The translations under genes and the position numbers were made by a program. Shown here piece after piece: positions 1 to 8,900 of a stretch of 64,000 nucleotides of DNA. The notes under the pieces were generated by a model. The model was not told the origin of the DNA. It saw only the letters and a list, made by a program, of their open reading frames with translations, and did not search any database. Source of the stretch: an uncultured Hungatella sp. (GTDB taxonomy: Bacteria; Bacillota; Clostridia; Lachnospirales; Lachnospiraceae); contig CAJUPQ010000006.1 of assembly GCA_910588505.1 (NCBI GenBank), positions 1 through 64,000 on the forward strand, in the 5' to 3' direction. How positions within the stretch are numbered: the first letter of the stretch is position 1; each line of letters opens with the position of its first letter.

Positions 1-207
1 ATGATGGGAAAAAGAGAATGCGCTCTCTCAGTCAGCATGTATTCTACTCTTGGGCCATGGAGATGAGACCAGGGAAACAGGAGGGCTGATACCCGACTGG
101 TTCCCGTTTTGGGCTCATCGGAATGTCTGGCATATCTGAACCCGAACGGCACACAGCCTGCCTTCCCTCCCGGGCCCCGCAACAATCCCCGCCCATTGCT
201 CACTCAA
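1..207 (-). repeat. Dispersed intergenic repeat, copy R1
   Basis: Read on the minus strand this starts at 207 with TTGAGTGAGCAATGGGC and continues through GGGTTCAGATATGCC, CATTCCGATGAGCCC, CAGTCGGGTATCAGCC and TGGTCTCATCTCCATGG (near 55). All of these recur in the same order in the copy at 38509-38748. Positions 1-52 share nothing I can see with other copies. The rest of the gap to 280 is unremarkable sequence downstream of the ABC-type ATPase gene. No gene is supported here. The copy may continue left of the window. Confidence 0.75.
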
Positions 208-280
208 CAATACAGCAATACTATTTTCGGTAATCGTGACCGTTGTAGGTGGTGTGGCGTGCGACTACAGCATCCGTTTT

Positions 281-2041
281 CTACCCCCGATACCGGTTCA
301 GACAGGCAAACACTTCCTGGATTCTGGGCTTAGTGAGCCCGCATGGCACATAAGAGCTGCAGAAAGGTTCCCACCCCTTTTTCTCCAGAGTGTCATAGAG
401 CCAGTTTACGGTCTGTCTCACCGTCTTTTTCCCGTCCATGACCTGCTCGGCGCCGTAGCGCAGAAGATGGGCCAGGGCGTTGGTCTGCTCAGAGTCCGCC
501 AGCTGCTCCACATACCGCAGATCCACGTTTTCCTTGTCAAGGGAGAAGGAATCCTTTCCAAAGGATTTGATCTTCATGTGCTCGTGGCGGCTTCCGGCGC
601 CCCGGTCGCCTCCCCGGCCCCGGCCATATCCCCGGTCTCCTCCAGAATCTCTGCCTCCAGAGCGTCCGCCCCTTTGGTTGGGCGCCAGCGCCCGCGAAAA
701 ATCCGGGATCTTAAAATCAGGAGCCTGGATCCTGGGGGCGGTGTGGTCCTTGCACAGCCCCTTTACCTGTCCGGTGATGTCCACAGGCTTATAGCAGTCC
801 ATCTGCAAAATCGTGTCCGCGATATAGAAAAACGCCCCGGAACTCCCCGCCACCAATATGGTGGAGACGCCGGCTTTCTCAAACAAATCCCTGGCCCGCT
901 CCAGAAACGGGGTAATCGGCTCCTTTGCCCGGCTGATAACCTGCTGCATAAACTCGTCCCTGACCATAAAGTTGGTGGCTGAGGTGTCCTCGTCAATGAG
1001 GAACAGCCTGGCTCCGGCCTCGATGCCCTCGATGACCCCGGCCGCCTGGGAGGTGCTTCCGCTGGCGTCCTCGGTGGAGAAACAGGCCGTGTCTTTTTTG
1101 TTGGGCAGGTCTTTGATAAACAGGGAGATGTCCACCTGGCGGATGGAGCGTCCGTCCTCAGCCCTCAGCTTTAAGGCCGTGTCGTCGGTGATCACGTACT
1201 CCCGCCCGTCCCCTGCGATGTGGTTATAAACGCCCATCTGCAGGGCCTCCAAAAGGGTGGACTTTCCGTGATAGCCGCCGCCTACGATCAGGGTGATGCC
1301 CTCATGGATGGCCATGCCCTTAAGCTCTCCCTTGTGGGGCAGAGTGATGGTCTCTTCCATGGACGCAGGGGAGGTAAATGGCACGCTGCCTCTCATAGGC
1401 AGGTCGGAAACTCCACTCTTGCGGGGCAGGATAGAGCCGTTGGCCACAAAGGCGGACAGTTTGTGTTCTTTTAGGTACTCCCGGATGGCCTGCTGGTCCT
1501 CTGAGAGAAAGACAGCCTGCTCCACCTTCTTTGGATCAAGTTTCCGGTAGAAGAAACTGTTTTCCACGCACCGGGGCAGGAAATCAAAGAGGATCTTCTC
1601 CAGCTCCCCGGCATTGATGGTGCGGCCGAATGCCGGGAACCCTACATGGAACCTGGCGATGATCTTCTGGCCTGTGATCTGGCAGGCACTGCGCTCCAAA
1701 ACCTCCTGGCCGCAGCGGGTGATGGAGAGAAGGCCGCTTTTGCCGGAGCCTTTGGCCTTAAAGTTGTAGTCCTCAAACTGGGAGGAAAACTGCCTGGTCA
1801 GATGGTCCTGAAGGGCGACGCGGGCAGGGGCCTGGGCGTAATACGCTTCCGGAAATCCGGCGTCCCTGTGAAGGATCTCCACATGAAGGCTGGATGGGGA
1901 GGCAAATGGATCCCCCTGGACATGATCGATAAAAAGCATAAAATTGCCAAACTGATAACTCCCCGCCAGGGATTTGTAGGCAGGGTAGCTCTTATGGTCT
2001 ACAGAGCGCAGCAGAGTGCGCAGTTCGCTAGATGATTTCAT
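281..2041 (-). CDS. ABC-class ATPase (COG3044/PF09818-like)
   Basis: A 586-aa predicted ATPase of the ABC class. The P-loop GGGYHGKST lies near residue 255 and a Walker B-like stretch LFLIDEDTSATNF near 347, with the acidic pair following the hydrophobic strand. There are no membrane segments and no transporter partner nearby, so a soluble role is likely; the family's biochemical function is not established. An Arg/Gly-rich tract (about residues 450-485, repeated RGG/GGDRG) precedes the C-terminal domain and resembles nucleic-acid-binding RGG tails (inference). The start at 2041 is chosen because GGAAATG sits just upstream; an in-frame ATG at 2131 lies upstream of the likely -10 and lacks a ribosome site. 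It is divergent from addB. Confidence 0.85.
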   Translation of the reverse strand: MKSSSELRTLLRSVDHKSYPAYKSLAGSYQFGNFMLFIDHVQGDPFASPSSLHVEILHRDAGFPEAYYAQAPARVALQDHLTRQFSSQFEDYNFKAKGSGKSGLLSITRCGQEVLERSACQITGQKIIARFHVGFPAFGRTINAGELEKILFDFLPRCVENSFFYRKLDPKKVEQAVFLSEDQQAIREYLKEHKLSAFVANGSILPRKSGVSDLPMRGSVPFTSPASMEETITLPHKGELKGMAIHEGITLIVGGGYHGKSTLLEALQMGVYNHIAGDGREYVITDDTALKLRAEDGRSIRQVDISLFIKDLPNKKDTACFSTEDASGSTSQAAGVIEGIEAGARLFLIDEDTSATNFMVRDEFMQQVISRAKEPITPFLERARDLFEKAGVSTILVAGSSGAFFYIADTILQMDCYKPVDITGQVKGLCKDHTAPRIQAPDFKIPDFSRALAPNQRGGRSGGRDSGGDRGYGRGRGGDRGAGSRHEHMKIKSFGKDSFSLDKENVDLRYVEQLADSEQTNALAHLLRYGAEQVMDGKKTVRQTVNWLYDTLEKKGWEPFCSSYVPCGLTKPRIQEVFACLNRYRG

Positions 2042-2101
2042 AAAATACCACTCATTTCCTTTTCTTTTTCTGTTTTGCGCAGACAGGCTGCCTGCGTGGA
2101 C

Positions 2102-2131
2102 ATTATACACCATTTTCTGGGAAACTGCCAT
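2102..2131 (-). promoter_or_regulatory. Possible promoter of the ABC-class ATPase gene
   Basis: A perfect TATAAT lies on the minus strand at 2107-2102. No good -35 box is present at 16-18 bp. Transcription from here would give a leader of about 55 nt before the ATG at 2041, which also argues against the upstream in-frame ATG at 2131. Confidence 0.35.
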
Positions 2132-2155
2132 AAAAAGTTGAAGGAAAAAATCTGC

Positions 2156-2184
2156 TTGAACCGGCCCAGACTACAGAATATAAT
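2156..2184 (+). promoter_or_regulatory. addBA promoter
   Basis: TTGAAC (2156-2161), a 17-bp spacer, then TATAAT (2179-2184), a near-consensus sigma-A promoter 66 bp upstream of the addB ATG. It is divergent from, and close to, the minus-strand promoter of the ABC-class ATPase. Confidence 0.7.
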
Positions 2185-2250
2185 AGTACCATGTGAAGTT
2201 TGTCCATCCCAAAAAGGCAGAGATCCTGCCGGAAACCGAGGTGAAGTTTT

Positions 2251-5200
2251 ATGTCCCTGAAATTTATTTTTGGAGCTTCCGGCTCCGGGAAAACGCGATA
2301 TCTCTACGAAGATCTGATCCGCCAGTCTATAGAGCAGCCCCAGATCCAGTATGTGGCCATTGTGCCGGAGCAGTTTACCATGCAGACCCAGAAGGATATT
2401 GTGACGCTGCACCCGGACCACGGGACCATGAACATTGACATCGTTAGCTTTGAGCGCCTGGCGTATCGGGTGTTTGAGGAGCTGGCAGTGGAACATTTGG
2501 AGGTTCTGGACGATATGGGCAAATCCATGGTCTTAAGGAGAGTGGCTTCCGGTGAGCGGAAAAATCTGGGCATCTTTTCCGGCCATCTGAATCAGACCGG
2601 ATTTATCAATCAACTAAAATCCATGCTGTCGGAGCTTTATCAGTACGGGATCAGCCCCGACGGCCTGCGAATGGCCGCCGCGGAGGTGAAAAGCCCGCTG
2701 CTTAAGGAGAAATTAAAGGATCTGCTGGTGATCTATGAGGCGTTCCAGAGGGAGATCTCCAGCCGGTATATTACCACGGAGGAGATCCTGGACGTGCTGT
2801 GCCGGGTGCTGCCACAGTCCCGATTCATCAAAAACAGCGTTGTGACTCTGGACGGGTACACCGGATTTACGCCGGTGCAATACCGGCTTTTGGAGCTTCT
2901 GATGCTCTATGCCAGAAAGGTGGTGGTGACTGTCACCATCGGCGGAGGGGAGAACCCCTTTGAGAAGGCCAAGCCGCAAAATCTCTTCCACATGAGCAAA
3001 GATATGACCTGCCATCTGGCAAAGCTGGCTGTAAAAAATCGGATTGTCAGAGAAAAGGATGTGGTCCTGGCGGACCAGGACCCTGGCGGGGACGTACATA
3101 CAGGTGTGAGAAGAAGTGCGGATGCAGGAACCAATATGGGGGCGGGAACGAGTACAGGCATAGGAACAAGTACGGACGCGGGTACAAATACAGGGGCAGG
3201 TACAAGTACAGGTGTGAAAACAGGTGCGGACACAGAAAACGATACGGAGGCAGGAACGAGTACAGGCATGGATACAAGTGCAGGCCCGGGAGTTATGGTA
3301 GCGCGGCGGCAGGGACGGTTTGCTAAGAGCCCTGCCATCGGATTTATTGAAAAGCATTTATACCGCTTTACGCCGAAAACGTTTCAGGGAAAGCCGGGAC
3401 AGATCGAGATCTTTAAGGCCCGCACTCCGGCCCAGGAGATCGAGGGGGCGGCGTCCTATATCCACCGGCTGGTGCAGAATGAGGGAGTCCGCTACCGGGA
3501 GATCGCGGTCATAACCGGGGATCTGACCGGGTACGGGTATGAGATCGCCAACCGGTTTCAGGCAGAGAATATCCCTTATTTTATGGACAATAAAAAGAGC
3601 ATCATGGAAAATGTCATGGTGGAATTTATCCGGGCGGCCCTGGAGGCGGTGGAGAAGGATTTTTCCTATGAGAGCGTGTTCCGGTTTCTAAAGACAGGGC
3701 TGGCCTCCCCGAAGATGGAACAGATCCACCGCCTGGAAAATTATGTGACAGCCCTTGGCATCCGGGGATTTAAGCGCTGGAATCAGGTGTGGGAGAACAC
3801 GTACCGGGGAGGGAAACAGCTAAACTTAAAAGAGCTGAACGATTTTCGGCAGGAGATTCTGTTAAAGCTTGGGCCTTTAAAGGAGGCGGCGGGGGATCGG
3901 GAGAAGACGGTGAAGACTATGACAGCGGCTGTGGTGGCCTGTCTGGAGCAGTGCCAGGTTCAAAGGCAGCTGGAAGCTTACCAGGAACATTTTGAGGAGA
4001 TCGGGGAGTACAGCCTGGCTAAGGAATACGAGCAGGTGTATGAGCTGGTGATGGCCATGTTTGATCGGCTGATCCACCTTCTGGGGGAGGAGAAGGTGAG
4101 CCGGAAGGAGTACGCCCAGATCTTGGACGCAGGATTCGGGGAGATCACGGTGGGGGTGATCCCTGCCACGGTGGACCGGGTGGTGGTGGGCGATATTACC
4201 AGGACCCGCCTAGATCAGATCAAGGTGCTGTTTTTTCTGGGGGTCAATGAGGGGGTGGTGCCTTCCAGAAAGGACAGCGGCGGCATTTTGACGGACATGG
4301 ACCGGGAGTTTTTAAAGGAAATGTCCATAGAGCTGGCCCCTACTTCCAGGGAAGACAGCTTTCGCCAGAGATTTTATCTGTATCTGATGATGACAAAGCC
4401 CTCCCGCAGTCTGGTAGTGTCTTACGCGGCGTTTACCCAGGCGGGCAAGGCCCAGCGGCCCTCCTCACTTATGGGGGAGTTAAGCCGGATGTTTCCGGAC
4501 CTTGAGGTGAAGGACCTTGCCATGGAGGAGAAGGCCATAGAGTCCCCGGCGGAGGCTATGGACAGGCTGATCGAGGGGCTTCGGGATTATGAGGAGAACC
4601 GGGAAAACGGAAGCTTTCTGGAGCTGTACCGCCATTTTGCCAGGGAGGAGGCCTATGTAGACCAGGTAGAGCGCATAAGGCAGGCTGCATTTTACAGCTA
4701 TGAGGAGAGGGGTATCAGCCGGGCGGCGGCAAGGGCGCTGTACGGAAAGGTGCTGGAGGGAAGCGTTACAAGGCTAGAACAGTACGCTTCCTGTGCCTAC
4801 GCCCATTTCCTAAGCTACGGCATGGAGCTTATGGAGCGGCAGGAATACCAGGTGGGGGCCGTGGACATGGGCAATCTGTTCCACGGGGCTATTGATCTGT
4901 GTTTTCAGCAGCTGAAAGAACAGGGAAAGAGCGCCGGGGATTTAAGTGAGGAAGAGCGGGGACAGCTGGTGAAAGCGGCAGTGGATCAGGTGTCCCAGGA
5001 ATACGGCAGCGCCATTTTAAAGAGCAGCGCCAGGAATCAGTATCTGGCGGGACGCGTGGAGCGGATGACGGAGCGGACCATATGGGCTCTGGGAGAGCAG
5101 CTGAAAAAGGGAGATTTCTACCCTGCCGGGTTTGAGGTATCTTTTTCCGCCATTGACAATCTGGAGGCCATGAAGATCCGGCTGTCCGAAGAGGAGGAGA

Positions 5201-5928
5201 TGCACCTGCGGGGGCGTATTGACCGGCTGGATCTGTGCGAGGACGAGACCCATGTGTATGTGAAAATCATTGACTACAAGTCCGGCTCCACCCGGTTTGA
5301 CTTAGCTGCCATCTATTATGGGCTCCAGCTGCAGTTGGTGGTGTACATGGACGCGGTGACAGAGCTGGAGAAACGGCGGTTCCCCTCCAAGGAGGTGGTG
5401 CCTGCGGGGATTTTTTACTACAACATCAAGGACCCTGTGGTGGATAAGGATGATGTGGATGTGCCGGAGGATATTGACGCCCTGATCTTAGAGCAGCTGC
5501 GGATGAACGGGCTGGTAAACAGCGATCTGGAGGTGATCAGCCATCTGGACAGGGACATCCGGTCCAAGTCCGACGTGATCCCTGTGGCCATGAAGGACGG
5601 GATGATCCAGGAGAAATATTCATCCGTTGCCAGCGGAAGGCATTTTGAGGCTTTAAAACAGTACGTGCGGGGCAAGGTGAGGCAGGACGGACGGGAGATC
5701 CTGGACGGCAATGTACCGGTGGCTCCTTACAAGCAGGGGAGCCGTACCGCCTGCGATTTTTGTCCCTACCACGGGGTCTGCGGGTTTGATCTGAAGGTTT
5801 CCGGCTATCGCTTCCGGCGGTTTAGCCCTTTAAAGCCGGAGGAAATATGGGAGGAGATCCTGGAAGGAGAGAATGAGGATGAAATGGACGCCAAAACAGC
5901 AGGAAGTGATAAACGCCAGGGGGTGTAA
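2251..5928 (+). CDS. addB: ATP-dependent helicase/nuclease subunit B (AddB)
   Basis: AddB is the second subunit of the AddAB helicase-nuclease, which resects double-strand DNA breaks for RecA loading. The 1225-aa protein opens with FIFGASGSGKTRYLYEDL, a P-loop near residues 8-16. The C-terminal RecB-type nuclease domain shows IIDYKSGSTRF with the catalytic Asp and Lys. Four cysteines expected for the AddB iron-sulfur cluster are visible: one in YASCAYAHF before the nuclease core and three in CDFCPYHGVC near the C-terminus. A GAGGTG site precedes the ATG. It is followed by addA, which starts before addB ends. Odd feature: a Thr/Gly/Ala-rich repeat insert at about residues 285-350, absent from typical AddB and described separately. 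Confidence 0.95.
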   Translation: MSLKFIFGASGSGKTRYLYEDLIRQSIEQPQIQYVAIVPEQFTMQTQKDIVTLHPDHGTMNIDIVSFERLAYRVFEELAVEHLEVLDDMGKSMVLRRVASGERKNLGIFSGHLNQTGFINQLKSMLSELYQYGISPDGLRMAAAEVKSPLLKEKLKDLLVIYEAFQREISSRYITTEEILDVLCRVLPQSRFIKNSVVTLDGYTGFTPVQYRLLELLMLYARKVVVTVTIGGGENPFEKAKPQNLFHMSKDMTCHLAKLAVKNRIVREKDVVLADQDPGGDVHTGVRRSADAGTNMGAGTSTGIGTSTDAGTNTGAGTSTGVKTGADTENDTEAGTSTGMDTSAGPGVMVARRQGRFAKSPAIGFIEKHLYRFTPKTFQGKPGQIEIFKARTPAQEIEGAASYIHRLVQNEGVRYREIAVITGDLTGYGYEIANRFQAENIPYFMDNKKSIMENVMVEFIRAALEAVEKDFSYESVFRFLKTGLASPKMEQIHRLENYVTALGIRGFKRWNQVWENTYRGGKQLNLKELNDFRQEILLKLGPLKEAAGDREKTVKTMTAAVVACLEQCQVQRQLEAYQEHFEEIGEYSLAKEYEQVYELVMAMFDRLIHLLGEEKVSRKEYAQILDAGFGEITVGVIPATVDRVVVGDITRTRLDQIKVLFFLGVNEGVVPSRKDSGGILTDMDREFLKEMSIELAPTSREDSFRQRFYLYLMMTKPSRSLVVSYAAFTQAGKAQRPSSLMGELSRMFPDLEVKDLAMEEKAIESPAEAMDRLIEGLRDYEENRENGSFLELYRHFAREEAYVDQVERIRQAAFYSYEERGISRAAARALYGKVLEGSVTRLEQYASCAYAHFLSYGMELMERQEYQVGAVDMGNLFHGAIDLCFQQLKEQGKSAGDLSEEERGQLVKAAVDQVSQEYGSAILKSSARNQYLAGRVERMTERTIWALGEQLKKGDFYPAGFEVSFSAIDNLEAMKIRLSEEEEMHLRGRIDRLDLCEDETHVYVKIIDYKSGSTRFDLAAIYYGLQLQLVVYMDAVTELEKRRFPSKEVVPAGIFYYNIKDPVVDKDDVDVPEDIDALILEQLRMNGLVNSDLEVISHLDRDIRSKSDVIPVAMKDGMIQEKYSSVASGRHFEALKQYVRGKVRQDGREILDGNVPVAPYKQGSRTACDFCPYHGVCGFDLKVSGYRFRRFSPLKPEEIWEEILEGENEDEMDAKTAGSDKRQGV
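3106..3297 (+). repeat. In-frame degenerate 18-bp repeat inside addB
   Basis: About 190 bp of imperfect 6-bp and 18-bp repetition coding for a run of GTSTG, AGTNTG and GTSTD units. It divides an otherwise ordinary AddB between KDVVLADQD and a basic linker. The repetition is visible at DNA level (GGAACGAGTACAGGC recurs at two places exactly), so slippage or unequal crossing-over is the likely origin. The reading frame stays open. Confidence 0.85.
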
Positions 5929-8900
5929 TCTTCTGGTGTCGGCGGCAGCGGGAAGCGGGAAGACAGCGGTTCTGGTGGAGCGCATCATCCATCTGATCTG
6001 CGATGAGGAGAACCCAATTGACATTGACAGGCTCCTTGTGATGACGTTTACCAGCGCGGCGGCGGGGGAGATGCGGGAGCGGATCTTAAAGGCTATTGAG
6101 GAGAAGCTGGCCAAAGATCCGGCGCAGGAACATCTCCAGGTTCAGGCGGCCCTGGTACACCGGGCACAGATCACTACCATTGACAGCTTCTGCCTAAGCC
6201 TGATCCGGGACCATTTTAATCTTTTGGATATTGACCCGGCCTTCCGAATCGGCGACGAGGGGGAGCTGATGCTCCTTCGGGGAGACGTGATGGAGGATAT
6301 GCTGGAGGAGTATTATGAGAAGGACGACCCGGTGTTTAGCCAGTTTGTGGAGAACTACGCTTCCGGGAAGTCGGACAGCGGCATTGAGGATTATATCATG
6401 CAGGTGTACACCTTCTCCCAGAGCAACCCATTTCCCCGGGAATGGCTGGATCAGTGCAGGCAGGAGCTTCTGGAGATGAATGAGGAGGAGCTTGACGGGA
6501 CGCCGTGGATGCGGTTTCTTTTGGAGGATGTCAGACGGCAGGCGGAGGAGTGGGCAGAGCAGCTGACAGATGCCATGGAGGTGTGCGGCCAGGAGGGCGG
6601 CCCCCACATGTATCTGCCTACGCTCCAGGCGGAGTTGGAGCTGGTGAGAAAGATCGGGGCAGCAAAGGATTATGGAGCCCTGTATGAGGCGCTCCAAAAC
6701 GCGGAGTTCGGGAGAATGGCCGCTGCCAGGGGCAAGACCATTGACCCGGAGAAAAAGGAGTACGCCGCCGCTGCCAGGGACCGGGTGAAAAAAGCGGTAA
6801 AGGCCATGGTCCAGCAGTACGGTCAAAGCCCGGCGGATGCTGTGGATGAACTGGCTGGCAGCAGGGATGTGGTCTTAAAGCTTTTGGAGCTGGCCGGGGA
6901 ATTTCACAGGCGGTATCAGGAGGCAAAGCGGGATAAAAATATTGTGGATTTCAATGACCTGGAGCACGAGGCTCTGAGAGTCCTGGTAAAGAGGGAGGAC
7001 AAAAAACTGTCCTACACCCCGGTGGCTGACGAGCTGAGCAAAAGGTACGCCCAGATTTTGGTGGATGAGTACCAGGACAGCAATGATGTCCAGGAGACCT
7101 TGATAAAGAGTCTGTCCGCAGAGCGATTCGGGCGGCCAAATGTGTTTATGGTGGGGGATGTGAAGCAGAGCATCTACAAATTCCGCCTGGCCAGGCCGGA
7201 GCTGTTTATGAAAAAATATGAGTGCTATGAGGATTATGGAGCGGGGAAGGACAATGGGCCGGAAGGCGGCATGGAGGGCGCAGAGGCAGTCGGTGAAGAG
7301 AAGAGCGGCATGTCAGGCGCGGCGGCAGTTGGGGAAGAAGATGCGGCGGCCGCAAAGGGCCGGAAGGCGGAGACTGGCATGGATGACGCAGGGGCACCAG
7401 GAGAAGAGAAGGCTGAAGTGTCAGGTGAGGGGGAGATTTTGGCGGAAGCTCTGCCGGCCGAAAAGGATCCGGCCATGAACCGGGACCGGACAGAGGCCGA
7501 AGAGGAATCTGTCAGGGGAAAAAAGATCGAGCTGCGTCAGAATTTCCGCAGCCGGGCCTCTGTTTTGGACAGCATCAATGAGGTGTTTTTCCAGATCATG
7601 ACCAGGAATCTGGGCAATATCCAGTACACGGATAAAGTTGCCCTCCACGCCGGAGCCAGCTTTGCCCGGACTGAGAATCTGGTCGGAACACCCACGGAAC
7701 TGCTTTTGGTGGACACAGGGTCAAAGGCCCTGGGGCCAAATAACGAGGAGCTGGAGGACTATACCAGCCGGGAGATCGAGGCCAGGCTGATCGCGTCCAG
7801 GATCAGGGAGCTGACGGACCCAAAGACGGGGCTGTCTGTGTGGGATAAGGAAGCGGGCTGCTACCGCCTGGCCAGGTACGGGGATATGGTGATCCTTCTG
7901 CGGAGCCTTACCGGCTGGACGGATTCCTTTTTAAATGTGCTGACTCAGGAGGATATCCCCGCCTTTGCCGAGACGGGAACCGGGTACTTTGACACCATTG
8001 AGGTGGAGACCGTCCTGGCTATGCTGGCTGTTATTGATAACCCGATCCAGGATATTCCTCTGGCAGCGGTCTTAAAGTCGCCTATGGTAGGTATGGAAGA
8101 GGAGGAGCTGGCATGGCTCATGGCAGTCTGGAAGCATGCCCCTGAAAAAGGCCAGGACCGGGGGATCTACGGTGCTCTGCGGCTTGCCCTTCTGGGGAGA
8201 GAGCAGGAGTCGGCCCAGACAGCGCAGGAGACGGCGGCAAATATGTGGGACGAAGACCGACAGGGACCGGATGGGGATCAGGATAAGAGGGAAAAAGAGG
8301 AAAAGTGGGAGAGCTTTCGATCTATGATAAAGAAGACCGACGCAATGTGGGAGGACAGCCATATTGATTGGGAGAAGTCGGAAAAAGAGTGGAAAGAGCT
8401 GGCCGGACTGGTGGGAATGCCGGAGGACGCGGCCAGATCCATACACAAAAAGAGCCGGGCCTTTGCCAGCCTTCTAAGCGCGCTCCAGAGCCAGGCCGCC
8501 TATGTCCCCATCCATGAGCTGATCCACCGCGTGTACTTGCAGACAGGGTATTATGATTATGTGTCAGCCATGCCTGCGGGGGAGGTGCGCAAGGCAAACC
8601 TGGATATGCTTATTGAGAAGGCCTCCGCCTATGAGAAGACCAGCTATAAGGGCCTGTTTCATTTTATCCGGTATATTGAGCGGCTGAAAAAGTATGACAC
8701 GGACTTCGGGGAGGCCACTGCCGCAGGGAAGTCCCAGGAGATGGTGCGGGTCATGAGCATTCACAAGAGCAAGGGCCTGGAGTTTCCCATCGTATTTTTG
8801 GCCGGTATGGGGAAAGTTTTTAACAAACAGGATATCAGGGGAAAGCTGCTGATCGACGCGGACCTTGGCATTGGCGCGGATCACTTAAACGTGGACACCA

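Noticed and set aside
3106..3297. CRISPR-like array
   Set aside because: The repetition is a degenerate coding microsatellite without regular spacers, and no cas genes are present.
2713..3357. Long minus-strand frames opposite the addB repeat
   Set aside because: They are open only because the repeat lacks stops in that frame; they encode low-complexity Pro/Val/Cys sequence.
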